A DNA stretch of 64,000 nt from Cruorifilaria tuberocauda (GCA_013365365.1 JABVXU010000001.1:744001-808000), one strand, 5' to 3'. Counted from the stretch's first letter, positions 1 through 13,960 are shown. The notes: generated by a model not told the origin, from the sequence alone. Numbers and translations are program-made.

Positions 1-2146
1 TTTGATTTTTCAAGAGGAATGATCTTGGATGTGTCATTCTCGTGATAATATTCGAACCACTGCAAATAATAAGAAAAAAATGCAGGTAAAACTTCTAAAT
101 TACAAATGAAATTAATCAAATATTTGAAAAAAAAGCGCTAAACAAAACAGAAAGTTTAGAAAATATTTCGCAAAGAAAGTGGTCCATAAGTCTATAGATA
201 TTATAAATACAAAGTCGAATCATTGTGATTATGAGGAAATAAGCTCTATGATATAGCAAAGACAAAAGTAATGAGATATATAAAGAAGGAAAAGAAATCA
301 CTGAATAGCTCAAATTCAAGAACTACTCTTGTCTGTTAATTAGGATTAGAACAATTTTAAAATTCACCAAATTCAGTAGTGCTCAAAAACAATCTTCCTA
401 ATCAAGTTCTGAGTTTAATGTTCAATTAGTGAAATGTAATAAATTTATTGATAAAATAAATGAACCTCGGATTCCCTCGGTACTACCATTGTATCATTTA
501 GAAATTTCACCAGTACTAGGTTTTGCAATTTCAATAAATTCTCTCTGTACGTCTTATTCAAATTCTGAAAACATATATAAATTTTCTTTTCGTCTTTTAG
601 CTTACCACAAATTTATTTCAGACCTTTGAACTGAATGAATGAGAAGAAGCAGCACTTTTAAATGCAATCAATACTCTCATCAAAATCTTCATTTCCAAGA
701 ATTTTATCAAAAAAAAATTTGTAAAAATAGAATAATCATACTCTTTCATTATTAATATCGGCAAGGAAAATACTGCTTTGTCGATACGTTGCTTCATCTA
801 ACGGATCATGCCAATACTGTGCTTGCACTACCCTTGAATTTGTGAAACAAACTGAATTTGATTGTAAATTAATCCTTTCTTACAATATAATGAAGCATTT
901 TAATTAAAAAGCTACATGATTCCATGGAAATAAACATGAAATGTATCGAAACAGGAATTAAAAAAGAACGAACGTATTCTGAACAAAGCCAACGTACGCG
1001 CCCCATTCCAACAAATTCCGAACGCGATCACAGATATAGCTTTCTGCCGGACATAACGGTAGTCCAAACACTCCCTGATGTTGTCCACCCAATGAAATTA
1101 AATTTTTCATCGGTGGAACTGGACATCGTTGTGCTACGGCACGCCTATACTGTGCTTTAATTAGCTAGAAGAAACAATATTTAAGAATTTATGAGGATGG
1201 AAGCGCTGTTTTACAAAATGTGCAAGTTGAAGGATTCAGTAGATAACTGTAGTGCTTGGAATTACTTATCAAGCAATTTCATACAGCTTACAACCGTAAA
1301 GTTCCAACCAAACTTCCAGTTTGGTGAAATTGAAAAAAAAGGTGCAATTAAAGAGTACAGAAATTGCGCGCCCTGCGAGAAGCCGATAGCATTGTATCCG
1401 TTTTCAAACTTCTTATCATTCTGTATTGTTTGACACACCTCCGCCACCTGATCGTTCACATTTCCAAAGAAACCGTGTTCTGTATCCTGAAGAATACACA
1501 TGCACACATAGTGTACAGAACTTCAAGATTAGATGACCTCTCATCATTAATTATTATGTGGAAACGGACCATTATAACATTGGATCCGATCATTACTGAA
1601 TAGATATATACATTAGGAATGTTCTCCTTCAGCAATTTTTCGATTCGTCCCAAACTTAATGGATTGCAACAGCTGTCACCTGGAAAACTTTCATGTAATA
1701 CTGAAATTATAAAAGTGCATAGCAGTAAAATCAATAATGGGATTTATACTTTCGAAATTTTAATGAAAATGAATTATTAACAACAATTAACATAAATTTT
1801 CAATTTTAAGCGGGTTAATTTTCAGGAAATATATTAATTAAATCCTTCAAATATCATACACACATGTATATGTATGTGTCTGTTCATGTATATGTGCACA
1901 CTGGTATCTGTTTTGTCAAGAAAAGTCGTTGATGAGAAAAGTTAAAAATCCGAACACGTTTGGTAGTTTTTAGAAAGGAACTGCTAGCAAAGGAAAAATA
2001 CCCATTCCATGCCATAAAACGATTGGAGTTGGCTCAACATTGTGGAGAATTTTTTGCAGAAATTGGATGACAGAATTAGTTGTGATTGTTGCCGATCCGA
2101 TAGACAATAGTAGACAGGTAATCAGAAAAACACAATTAGCCGTCAT
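1..2146 (-). CDS. ppt-1: Palmitoyl-protein thioesterase 1 (PPT1), 3' end cut by window
   Basis: Lysosomal enzyme that removes palmitate from S-acylated proteins. Exons read on the minus strand: 2002-2146, 1570-1679, 1359-1486, 974-1144, 742-832, 466-564 and <1-59; all phases agree, giving about 267 residues before the window edge. The start at 2146 opens a hydrophobic signal peptide ([19 protein letters not shown]). Family marks seen: VLWHGMGDSCCNP near residue 43, the lipase elbow GFSQGAQF with the nucleophile Ser, the [11 protein letters not shown] block, [19 protein letters not shown], and LNDT in the last complete exon, which by alignment with human PPT1 carries both the catalytic Asp (human D233) and an N-glycosylation sequon. 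The catalytic His and C-terminus lie beyond base 1. The gene is convergent with nothing visible; its 5' side faces a gene-poor stretch. Identity is very secure; the GFVQNT/VVQ junction (974/832) was chosen by phase and alignment. Confidence 0.95.
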
Positions 2147-4858
2147 TTCCGGTAATTATCTTTCACCTGGTCGAGAAATATGAAACTTTTTGATAGTTTT
2201 TTGCAAGATCAATAGAAAATCGATACGCTTTTTTGCAAGTAACAGTAAGGAAGACTAATATGCAAAGAGATAGATACATGTGACCTTTGTCTCTTCAGAG
2301 GTTATGAAGAGGTTAGAGGATTATTTTAACGCAGGCACACAGTGATCGATATTTAAACGGTGAATTTTATATGAAATTTTAATGATATAAAATTAGTTAC
2401 CCTGCCCTTCCCATCTTTTTCTTTAACTTTGTTCCTTCTTTAATTTTCATTGAAGTAAAAAAACCAAGTAATTATGTAAGTGTGACTTATAAGTTAAATA
2501 TGTGAAAATGGAAGTAATTGATTGAAAGAGAAAAGACAGTATAAGTCGAAAAAGTGGAAGTTCGAACTGCAAAGAGTCAGTTGTGGAGCATAACTTTCCA
2601 CTGCCAAATGTTCCTCGATAATCACAACAGCTGATCTTCCCATTATCACTTCTCGTTGATAAATTGCTAAATGTTTTTTGCTGCAAAGACCGCAAAAATT
2701 TCAGCAATGAATTTTCTTATTTTACCAAAAGATATACTTCTGAGATTTTTAGTTGCAAAATAAACACAAAAATGAATTATTGCTTTGTTGCCTTTATTAA
2801 CATTTTATCATTAAATTTAGTTAATAACTTCAACCAGTAATAGTTTTACGTTACCTTACAATTCCTTCTTTTATTGACATACTAAAACATCAGTGATTTT
2901 AAATTAATTTTTAATTGAATTCCAGTAGGAAAAAAACTTTAGAAGATGAAAAAGTATTGTATTCAAAAGATCGCTACCAATGAGTTATACCAGTGAGATA
3001 ATGCGAAAAAATTGATAAGAGATGAAATTATCGATTTTTCAACTGATTAAGTATTTTGTACTGCGAACAAAATTATCTGTCTATCAAGTTTATAGTTTAC
3101 TTCGTTAGAAATTATAATTAAAAACTATCAAAAATATATAAAAATATATTTCGGAGTGCTGTTGGAGATAAGCTGTTCTATTTATCATCAAAGAGAAATG
3201 ACCTACTTTTTTCTAAACCTGAGCATCGTTTTGATCATTTAATTATAATTATGACAAAGTATGAGAAAAAAAGATTCATGGTTAGCTAATTGAGTTTAAC
3301 TGACCACTGGTCATTTTATCATTCTAATTCTAAAATCAAAAGAAATAGCAAAATTTAAATAAATCTATAAATTTTTTTTCAAAAATGGTAGAAAATCGCT
3401 TTCAAATTTCTTCCATTTTTCAAACTTTAATGGAAAGTTAACATTTTCCGGAAGCAATGAACCGTATTGACTCTCTCCTCGATGAAAACGGAAATGCATG
3501 AACTTGGATACAGTTGGAAAGTTCTCTTTCTGTTTCTTTGCTTCGTGGTTTTGACGATATTTTATATTTTTGAGATGTCTTTTCTTTCAGATTTTCTTTT
3601 ATTTTACTCGACTTTTGTTATCCTTTTTCCTTTTAATTCTTCTTCCTTTTTAATTACTTTAATTTGTTTTTTTATTCGTTCTTTTTCTCTTTGTTTACTG
3701 ATAGTTGTTTGAACGCATTTTTAGTATAATAAGTATAGCAAATTCAATTACTGATTATTGGTGTTCACTTCGGTCTTGTCTTATTCATGGTCATGGAATT
3801 GTTTTTTTGCATTCTTTACTTTTTTATGTTCCTTTTTTTAAGGATGTTTTTTGTTGGAATATGTTATTGGCCAATATTCTTTATATCATTATAGTATATT
3901 TGCTCAGAACTTTCGTCTTTTTCTTTTTAGTGAATTGATATCGTTTTTGAACTTCCTCAGATTCTTCTTTGTGTTATTTCACTGGATCGACGCTTCGCTC
4001 CGTTGCTATTTTATTTCCAAATTAATCGGGGCTTAATGGAATGATCAGTGGTTGTATTTTGAAGCACTCTTTTTATTTCAGTGTTTTTTTGTGTGAATTT
4101 CTGTTGCTCTTTTGTATTTTTCAGTACTATGAATGTGATAGCAATTGTGTTGTTATGGGTGACAGTGTTATGGAATGTTTTTCATACTGAAACTGGTTTG
4201 CATGGTTCATATATTTTTGTTGGGTTTGTTCTCTCCGTGTCAAGTTTTTTAGTTTTAATTGATACGATATTCAGACTTACGACATGTCTGTTCATACATT
4301 ATGACATGTTGATTATTGACGACTTTTGGAATGAATTTGGGAGGTTCATAATTTACTTGTTATATGTTTAAAGTTCTTAATTGCTTTTGAAAAAGATTTG
4401 TCTTGCTGTTTATTTTTTCAGTGTGGTTTTTGCTCGTTTTTCTTTTTATTTTTAATTTTTACTTTGTTGCTTTTTAAAAATAGTTTACACTTAAGTACTA
4501 ATAATACTATTATCACTAAAATGAACTCAATTTCCAAAATATTATTTATAAAATCTATGATACTTTATTGTTTATCATATCTTTCGTTACATTGCAGACA
4601 TTCAAAATTTCACTTTCTAACTTTTCTAAAGAAGTTTTTTTCTAGTTTAGCTGAAATAAACAGCTTGCATAAGACCAGAATTGGAAGAAAATGAATAAAT
4701 AAAATTTCAATGTTTAAGTTCTGTTGTCTATCGCTGCGAATTTAATTGACTCACTATAATTTCATAATTTTTAAAGACAATAAATTTCATTAAATACATT
4801 TCATGACAGAGTATTTTAGAAAGCGAACTAAACTACTTGTGATATTGCTTTGTTGATG
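2147..4858. other. Gene-poor, AT-rich interval; T-rich on plus strand at 3460-4700
   Basis: No recognisable gene. From about 3460 to 4700 the plus strand is strikingly T-rich and gives consecutive open frames full of Phe/Leu/Ile, for example around 4129-4371 (starting MNVIAIVLLWVTVLWNVFHT) after a good acceptor at about 4125. AATAAATAAA at about 4694-4703 could be a polyadenylation signal for a plus-strand transcript. Because TTT/CTT/ATT codons alone make such frames look like membrane helices, I do not call a gene. Confidence 0.5.
4129..4371 (+). CDS. Possible membrane-protein exon, unidentified
   Basis: An open frame of about 80 codons from the Met at 4129 follows a TTTTTCAG acceptor and ends in a TAA. 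It predicts two hydrophobic stretches separated by a short polar segment, and a mixed tail (MLIIDDFWNEFGRF) that is less monotonous than the Phe/Leu-rich frames around it. A GT follows GGGAG near 4341 and could be a donor. I recognise no family. The frame may equally be a product of the T-rich strand bias of this region. Confidence 0.2.
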   Translation: MNVIAIVLLWVTVLWNVFHTETGLHGSYIFVGFVLSVSSFLVLIDTIFRLTTCLFIHYDMLIIDDFWNEFGRFIIYLLYV

Positions 4859-7800
4859 TTACGCATTTAATTTGATAGTACGAAATGATGTCAGATGGGT
4901 TACAGCACCTTGAACGGGTGCTCCACGAGCCATTAAACCGTCTTCCAATCCTTCGTCAGGCATATGATCAGGTAATTTTTTGCCTCGAGTTTCTGGCACA
5001 ATAAGGAAATAGAGAAGAAGATCGGCTGTGCTAGTAATGAGCATTAGAAGGAATGATGCTGGTGGCCAGTGTTTACTCTGAAATCAATTCAGTACTTTTC
5101 GATTTAATTTTGAAAATTAACTTCCTTTATTCTGAAATCAATGAAGCATGTAACTGAATACCAGTATGAAAACAAGAGGACTGATAATTGTTCCGAGACG
5201 GTTGAATACTTCAATGAAAGCCATTCCGGCATTGCGCACCGGAGTTGGGAATAATTCCGTTGGTTGAACATTATTCAGGACGAATAATTCGGTACACATT
5301 GCCGCGGCAAGGAGTGATGCATAACGAGTGAATGTGACCAATGCATGAATTAATGGATCACCTGAATTACCATTAATGATTCTCTGCTCTTTCCCTCTTA
5401 TTAAATGCTACCTTTTGATTACTGCCTCTTCACATATATACAATAATAATTGACAGATAATTTATCAAACAAATATCCTCATAATTCACCCAAAATTCAA
5501 ATATTTTGTAATTTAGGAAAAACATTTACATTTAACAATGATTAATTTACCTTTTCCACCACTTTTAACCACCAGTTTATATTCTTCAATTTGATGCCCT
5601 GAAAAGGAATAGTTTTCAGTAATAGAAAACAAGCAATAAAATCCGAAAAATTGCCTTTCTGAAAACAGTACTGTCTATTAATAGCTTGAGATTGCTTAAG
5701 AGATGATCGTATTATTTAAGAATTAAAATTAAATATAGGACGATCGAAAATTTAAAATTCTGAAGTAATAGCATAAAGGCTTATTTGTTTTTCTACGAAA
5801 GAAGCCGCGACTAAACAATTGAAATTTCATAAGTATGCGGAAGAAAAGCGAAAACTCAACATCACATGCGCTTTCTATCCTCCACCTTTTCACGTTCAAT
5901 TAACAACCGAAACAAACATTTAAATAAATAGATGAGAGAGATTATTCCCATTACAATTGCAATAAATCCAGCCGATGCGCAATGTAGCAAACGACGACCA
6001 ATGCGCGAAAATGTCACTTCAAGTATGGCACTGATAATATTGATAGTATAACGTGCTGCACCGATGATTATCACATTCACATAGACTGTCCCCGCCAATG
6101 CATCCATATTATAGGCTATTCCGTAACTGATGAAACTTGTCGAAAATCTTTAAAAATTAAAATATTCTGAAAATACTATTAATCTTAAAATAACTGTGCA
6201 TTTGGGCATTTCTGAATTGAAATCGCCGAAAATTAAATACTTCATCCTTGAAAATTTCATAAGATTTAAATAATTTTTTTGTCCAATTTTGATGAAAACA
6301 TACAGACTAATAGCAAAGGCTATCGCATAGCTGCCAAATTTACGATCTGTGAACAGATGATAGAAGTAATAGTTTCGATTAACTTTATTCGACTTCTCAA
6401 TCTGAAATTTTTCCATTCTAGAAGAAAAATTTTAAAAAAGCAGTGAATAATTGTTATCTATAATTTATCTATTAGCTTCGAAATCCATGACTTAATTATT
6501 TATTCACTTTCAATAAACCTTTTAATGTTTCCTCGCAAAAATTCTTTTATCCAATATTGATCCTATTGATTTATCAATAATGAACAAAACGAAAAATGAA
6601 ACCTCTTTCTTGACAGATTTTTCAATAATATATTTTATTTGTTTTGCTTTCTCTGCTGAAACCTTTTCATCCCATTTTTTAATGTAAATCACTGCTCTTG
6701 AGGCTTTTTTATCTTGACCTTTTTTAATAAGCCATCGCGGCGTATCTCTTAGATATCTGCAACACAAATTCGTCAGCGTTGTGCATATCATTGAATAGTT
6801 CAAAATGTCAAAGGGTAAATATTTATCTTATTCAAATTATGAAAATTCAAAAAAAATATCAAGAAAAGACTTACAGAAGCATTACCAATGGAAAAATGGA
6901 TAATTGACCAGCAACGATGGATAGTGCTCTCCAGTTATTACAAAGGTAGGCAATACTAGATAAGATAATAAAATTTGGCGAATATGTGAATACTGTCGAT
7001 ATCCACATTCGATGTTTGTCAGGAAGATTCTCCATGAAATACGGATTCGTCACACTGAATAATTATTTAAAATAACCTATTAACACTTAAATTCACATCA
7101 TGAATTATCATTTTCATCAATTCAAAAATTAATTAATGATTAATCACAATCATATGATCGATGAAAGAAGCACATAAATGAAGTTAAAGTTCGATTAAAC
7201 TCTCTAACCAATGATTCCAACCGGTGAAAACCATGTTGAGAAAACGAAAAAATGTAAATAAAACAAATGATGGAGCGAAAGATGTAGTCACCATTGATAT
7301 CGCTGTTCCGACAGTTCCAATGAATAAAATCTAAAAATCTAATTCCATACTTTACCTGCTATCAGAACTACTACTAAGTTGTCATAATAAGCAACAACAA
7401 GAGATAGATTATAAACTACGCATTTTTTGAATGGAATTAAAATTAAAGAAGTGATCGAAAGTAAATTAGATAAATACGACAAGCCTTGGCTCGGTCGAAG
7501 AATCTGAAGGAATTGTTTCTTTTTTAATTTGAGAAACAAAAGCTAAATCCATATGAAAAGAACACTTTAGAGATGGTCGTTTAAAGCTATTGCATTATTC
7601 AAGTGAATATAATGAACCTTTTTTCTGCCGTGGATATCGGCAAGATTACCGGAGACAATTGCGCCAATCATCAAACCAACATTTTGCAATGTCGTCCCAA
7701 TTTTGACGTATTCACCTGATACTTCGAACTGAAAAACTTCTAAATTACACTTCCATTTTATTTCGCAAATAAGAATGAGTTATTGAGAAAATTAATCTAT

Positions 7801-8730
7801 CAAATATTTAATAAGATCGAATATTGAATTAAATGGTCATAGACTTAAATTTTCTTTTAATTAACTTGAAATTTCAAAGTGTCAGAAACACACATCATTT
7901 TGAATAGGTACGAAATCATAATGACTCGAAGAGCAGAAGACTTTGGATTCATTAATGAGCACCCAACAGGAACCGGTTGATGCGCAGTTTTTTGATGCAA
8001 CATATTCCGGATAGTGCTTATGACAGAAATCTTCCGTAATTGGCTTTCGATCTAAAACTTTCGATTAACCTGTTTTCTCAAAATACCTGCCTATCTAATT
8101 AATTATCTCTTTCTTATATGTTTTTCACTTTTCTCCATTCATCGTTTCTCATTTATTCTATCTCTTCCCTATCCCATTAATTGTTTAACGTTTTACTTAC
8201 TTGTAAGTTGGTTAGTAATTTGACATTTAAATTTCCTTATTATTTTCATTATTATAAATAAGTTATGCTACTACGACTTCCCAAATTAGTGTTAGAAAAC
8301 TGAAACTGCCTGATAATTGACATTTTAAACGACTAATTCAGAAGAAATCATAATTAGAAGATCTCGCGTTCTAAATTATGCTTCATTACATGCAAATATT
8401 AACAAATAGTTATTATAATCACGACACTGTGACTACAAAACTCGTGATAATCAATGGAAGTCATTATCACTAAAGTTCATGTTAAGTTTAACATTTAATT
8501 TCACTAAAATGACCGTCTTCAATGAGTATAAGAAGGAAAAACTGACCAGCAAATGTCATGAACAGAAGACTGCAAACTTGCGTTAGTACCATCAGGAAAT
8601 AGAAGATAGTGAAGAAGATGAGATATTTTCGACAAGATTGCAAATCGGATAATTTGAAAGTTTCATCGGTTGGTTCATTTCCTTCTGATGTTGATGGTAT
8701 AACGTCAGACGGATGAACTGTATGTGACAT
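4859..8730 (-). CDS. SLC22-like major-facilitator (organic ion) transporter
   Basis: Predicted plasma-membrane solute carrier of the organic cation/anion transporter type; substrate unknown. Exons on minus strand: 8547-8730, 7894-8051, 7618-7728, 7209-7330, 6875-7054, 6603-6756, 6304-6401, 5918-6126, 5551-5598, 5162-5361, 4859-5077; all phases agree, total 560 residues, the usual SLC22 length. First helix is near residues 40-60, followed by a Cys-rich extracellular loop (about 62-114). The MFS signature A is SGNLADIHGRKK (about 140-151), the SLC22 loop motif is YLRDTPRWLIKKG (about 252-264), ELFPTPVRNAGMAF lies in helix 10-11, and PETRGKKLPD (about 517-526) is the family's C-terminal signature. 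The extracellular loop is about half the mammalian length. The start Met lies 2 bp after a CAG that could be a trans-splice acceptor. Member of the family beyond SLC22-like is not assigned. Confidence 0.9.
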
Positions 8731-8732
8731 AG

Positions 8733-8734
8733 CT
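8733..8734 (-). other. Predicted trans-splice (SL) acceptor of the SLC22-like gene
   Basis: Minus-strand AATTTCGGCAG ends two bases before the ATG at 8730. Fits spliced-leader addition, though the tract is only moderately pyrimidine-rich. Confidence 0.45.
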
Positions 8735-11077
8735 GCCGAAATTTCAAATTAGTGGAAAATTTTGCTAAATGAGAGAATATGAAATCGAGAAGATCGAAAT
8801 GACTGTAAAAGAATTCTAATAGGTCAAAACTTTTTGTGTTAACCCATTCCAAGGCAAAAGATAATTTCTTTGCTAAAGTTTGCAATTGTCTTCGTTACTT
8901 TTATTTTATAAAATAAGTTAAAAATGTGATTTAATTGATTTTTAAGGTAACTAAAAGTAACAATGCACATTCTATGTAGCACAGAATTATGCAAACAGGA
9001 GAAAGCTTTGAGAGAACAAATCACGTGAGGGCAACTTTAAGTCAAAAGGAAGGATTCGTCAGCTAAACATTTCTATTTGAATTGCGCGGCATTTCATTAA
9101 CTATTTGTAGAATGTTGGATTTTTTCAATCGTTTCTTTCTTTGCTGCTTTATGATCAGTTTGGACAATTAAATTCCTGGAAAATATTCGCTAACAGCAAC
9201 AATTATTCATGTTCTCATTTCATCCATGGTTATACCAATCGCATATTTTCTCCCAAGCACAAACTATCTTTAGATCTCCAATCAAATTGTAAAGAAATTT
9301 TTTACTTTTTTACCGTATCATCCTATTAATCAATGTCATTCGATTATCATTCAAAAGTTATTACTTCTATTTCATTTATATTTTCATAATCTCTTTTACA
9401 AACAACAACCATTAATAATTCATTTGTCAATTAATGACTTTTACGATAAAAGCAATTTTATATTTGCGTCAGCCACATATTGACGCAAATAAATGTGATG
9501 TCATGATGAAGTAAGTTATGTGGTCACGAATTTAATCACTAATACACTGATTTCATTCAATTGAAGATAACTTGGACATTTTTAAGTTAGATGATAACCA
9601 GTCACTTAGAGTAATAATTATAATCGTGAGAAAAAATTTTTGTCATGAAAAGATCCGAGAGTACCACGATACACGTGAATAGACTGGTGGGTTCGTTGAT
9701 AGAACATTCTTTTTCAGTTACAAACACCTTTCAAACCTTTTTCGAGCATTTTCATTTATTACTATGATTTTTCTGGAGTTTAAATTGAAATAATCAATTA
9801 AGTTTCAATTAATAGAAGTATCAAAATGAAAACAAATTAAGCTAACAAGTCTAATCTGTTTTGAAATCACAATTTCAAATTTCAAATCAATTTAGGAAAA
9901 GATTATGGTATGCATACGTAAGGAGGACATACTTAGACTGTGAATGCAAAAGTATTGGCTTATCTTTTTTCCAGAGAGATCGATTTCGGAAATCGTAGGC
10001 AAGAAGAGGAGAGGGCAGAAACGTCTCTTTTCCGCGGAAAGGTTCTTTCGATGATTAAAACCAAATTTCATCCAAAATTTGCGAGGTATTTGTTGAATTA
10101 CTTCATGAAAACTGCTCTAACAATGAAGTTCGTTAGTTCAATTAAGTTCCTTTTCAAAGATTTGTTTTTTCAGATATACTTTCATTCTTCAAGTGACATC
10201 TGATCTAGTTATTAAATGAGGCAAGATAAATGAGTTTTGATTGACTAGGCTTAATCACGCCAACTTATCGTGAAAAAACTGAAACTCCCGATATACGCTA
10301 TTCTGTTGCAGTACAGTCCAACGTTTCACAAAAGTTATACCAGAAAAATCAGATACGTTTATTAAGAAATTTAATGCGAACAGCTTGCTGATTGCATGCT
10401 ATTGAAGAATAACAATTGAAAAATTGACAGGGTTGGAAAAGACTTTAAGTACATTTATTAGCTGAAAAATGAGAAATCCAGAATTGCAAGATTCTCGACA
10501 TTGTCAGCTAAATTGGCGTTTTCGTTCTCATTATGAGCATAGAAAGTTTCTATTATTATTATGAGGAATGAAATGATTTTGCAAATCAATCCCATTGGAC
10601 AGTAATTTACAGTGCTCTAGCATGCTTCTATTAAAGTTACTGGAAACACTGAAATATGACATTGAGAGTTGGAATCATTCTCTCTCTGTTATTTATTCAA
10701 CAAATTTTTTCCCAATCAATTCTGGGCACAGAGTAGAGAATATGTTGAAAAATGATATAAATACAGTAAATTCAACTACTTTTCATCAATAATGATCAAT
10801 ATTAAAAATGAATAGCAATGAAAAATCGGTTATTCGTGATATTTAAGTGATCACTGGCAATATCCATGTATCTAGTAATTATTAATTTTAATTATAAGCA
10901 ATTAATTTTAACACTAAGTGTGACTTTGATGTAGTTTTTTATTGAATCTCACTTTCTCGCTTAAATGCAAGCAATTGTTTTGAAAAACTACTTGTAGCTG
11001 ATCGATTGAAAATGTAAAACTAAAAGAATTGAATATTCAGAAAAATAAATGATTGAATAAAACAAAAATGAATCACA

Positions 11078-11127
11078 TGAAAACATTTATATGAATAAAT
11101 ATATATTCATATGAATAATGTTTTCAT
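11078..11127. repeat. Imperfect 50-bp inverted repeat
   Basis: ATGAAAACATT at 11078-11088 is matched by its reverse complement AATGTTTTCAT at 11117-11127. The inner parts (TATATGAATA and TATTCATATG) also pair apart from a few bases. It could fold as a hairpin or be the remnant of a small terminal-inverted-repeat element. Function unknown. Confidence 0.5.
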
Positions 11128-13679
11128 TTTCTTTAGCTTTCCACCGGATATCTACTTTAGTAAATCCAGTTTATTCGTTTGAATATAATTAAAGAAAAAA
11201 CAGCAATTGTAAGCTTGCTCATTTTTCAGCTTACCGTAAAAAGAAGCAAATTCGGTTTTGAACTTAATCATTTTTATACTGGCAAAAAGAGAAACAAAAA
11301 GTATGTAAATCGATGCTACCATTTCAAATGCCTTGAAATTAACATTATTAGCAACGAATTAGATTAAATAAACTAGCATTTTATAGATTTTCGCTTTAAC
11401 ATATATAATTCATAATCTGTCATTTGACTACAAAATTTTTTATTTACATTTATATTTCAATGAAATTATTCATTGACTCATTGCAATACAACATCACTTC
11501 CTGATAAAAAAGTAATAAGTCTAAATGACTTAACATAACGACTTCGAAATATTCGTATTAGATTTAAGTAAATATACTCATTAATTTGTATTATAATAGA
11601 AAATGATTATACAAATTATAAATGTTATCTCTCTCACATAATTCCCGTTTCAATCAGATAGTGAATGATAATTACCGAATGAATGTTTCTGGTGGTCAAA
11701 AAAGAAACAATCATTTCTCAATTCATCTGAACCAAATCATTACGAATTTTTTCTTCCTCAAATAATAAATAATAAATTATAAACAAATTTGTTACTTTTA
11801 TAAGGTAATTAATTATCACGTATATAATTGAATCAGTCTGCCTTGAATGACCTCTAGTCCAATACTCGTATACGTACGTGCACACCATACACAATAGACA
11901 CGTATTCGCGTTGCATTTTAATTTTTCAATTAAATTATTGTATTTCTCTTTAAAGCAATCAAATTTAGGAATATTTCTAACTCCCTTTTTTAGAATTACT
12001 TTCACGTGCAATTTGCAGCATGAGAATTTGAAATTTGATTTCAATTTCCGATTTTTTCCAAAAAGGAAAAAGCCTCAAGTTTTTCATCCATTTATTAATT
12101 ATAATTCTTTATTATTACATAATTATCAGGCTAATCAGCAATTCACGACAAAACTAAATTCGCTCTCCGACTTTTGCTTTTTGTTTTATGCTTGCTGTGG
12201 TCCTTACACTCCCTTTTTTGACGATTACTTATGAAATAAAACAAAAAAGGCATGTTTTCCATACATGAATGATGCTTAGATTATTTCAAATATTACGACA
12301 ATTTTGAAAGAGAATATTAATATAATAATTGGTTGGGTCGAATATTATAATAAAAAAAAAACAGAATCAGAATATTTCATAGCTTCTTTACTTTTTTAAA
12401 TTTTCGCAAAGAGAAATCAAGGATGTCAGCTGTTCTAATATTTAGTAAAATGAAAAGTAATAAGGATTAAATCAGATTTTTTTTGAAAGTGTGGTTTAAA
12501 AAAAACAAAATATTCATTCAACTTATATTGAATTTTTCTGAGATTTCATGACTAAATAGAAACATATGAAGAATTCGATATGAGTGAGCTGAAAATTTTC
12601 ATCCTCAGAATTTTTGTATAATAGCATTTGCAATTAAAATACAGAATTTAGAGTATGTAGATGTACTTTTTTGCTAAAAAAAGCCTAACTAACGTTGATT
12701 TTTTCGATTTATTGAAAAAAATTTTCAATAGAATTACTTCCTGTTCATTATAATAGACTATTTTTTATCATTATATCATTTCAGGTATTCACTGTTTCCT
12801 CCGCTAACTACCAAGATGTATAGACTAGACATACAACTATCGAGATTTATTATTTGCTGAACAAGAAAACAAGTATCAAAGATACAGCTTTATTATTGCT
12901 GTGTTAATTGATAGCAAATATGTAAATTTTGATCGTCAAATAAAGTAGACGAACGTATTCGAATATTCGAATTTGAAGAAAAAAACGGAATTAAAAGTTA
13001 ATGATGGAACAACTTGAAATAAAATGGGAATTTTGTATTAATTTGAATGAGCGATTTGTTCCACAACAGTCGAATATTTTGCGGAAAATTTATTATTTCA
13101 TAGAGTTTTATTCTTTTTGATATTAATTTGGTTACTCCCTTTTCACTCGTTGCTCAGAGAGAATATATTTTTTTGTTAAGAAAGTAGCTTAGAAGGAATT
13201 TCAACGAGTGTAAATGGTGCACTAAACCAAAACATGTTTAAAACCATTAAAACCAATGATTGCCCTCTGATTTGAAGTCAAAGTCATACATTTACAGAAG
13301 AATTTAAAGATGGCTTTTCAACAATGAAGCCTACACTCTTTAAAAAATTTTCATTTATTAAGAAATTATTTGATTACTTGTTAAGATTACTTAATTCAAT
13401 AAAGAATAAATCGATCATTGATTTTTATTTCTGTCCATTCATTCACTCAACGTTTCAATACTTTTTAATTACAAGAATAGCATAAAATTTGATTGAATCG
13501 ATATGTTTTGTCATTGAAATGCATACTTTCTCTTGAATTGTTGTATCAAAGGAAAGTTTCTTAAGTAAACAAGTAAGCAAAACAAAAGATCAAAAGGCAA
13601 AAGTAAATGTGAGGAATGAAAGAAGAGAATGTGTATAGTTTATATATGTATTTAACGTATCGAAAACAGGCTAACGTTA

Positions 13680-13960
13680 ACTGTAGCGGAAACTGCGGAA
13701 GGAACCCTAGCAACTTCAAGATTAAATTCAACGTTTTGTCAGAAAGTAACTGTACTTTTGAGCTGCAGCAATGTGACAAAAGCCTACAACGACTACGCCG
13801 TTTGCGGTAGGAGATAATCGCGATGCGGTCGGTATGCAGTGCGGTGCGGTTTGTACGGGGTAAGATAGAGCGAAGTAATGTTTCAGTGAATTCTCCAGTC
13901 ATTAACCTCCTCCTTCTCATTAGGGTTCGCTGAGGAAGATGGCGAATCGTCCGTGGCATG
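13680..13960 (+). promoter_or_regulatory. GC-rich patch, possible promoter or 5' UTR exon
   Basis: The only clearly GC- and CpG-richer stretch in the 8.7-14.8 kb interval. Bases 13680-13805 give a plus-strand frame with several Cys (ANVNCSGNCGRNPSNF...) after a possible CAG acceptor at about 13670. Bases 13822-13859 read MRSVCSAVRFVRG followed by a good GTAAGA donor. Joining that donor to the UBA1 acceptor at 14858 gives an immediate in-frame stop, so if used it would be a 5' UTR exon and not coding. I infer a promoter or upstream exon of UBA1; evidence is weak. Confidence 0.25.

Noticed and set aside
9940..10203. 87-codon plus-strand frame
   Set aside because: No Met at the listed 5' end in standard use, no splice signals, no similarity.
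11718..12234. Overlapping opposite-strand open frames of 108 and 118 codons
   Set aside because: Composition follows base bias (Phe, Asn, Lys), no start context, no recognisable domain, and the two frames are shadows of each other.
13561..13959. 132-codon minus-strand open frame
   Set aside because: Arg/Leu/Cys-rich antisense of the GC-rich patch, with no family resemblance and no splice context.
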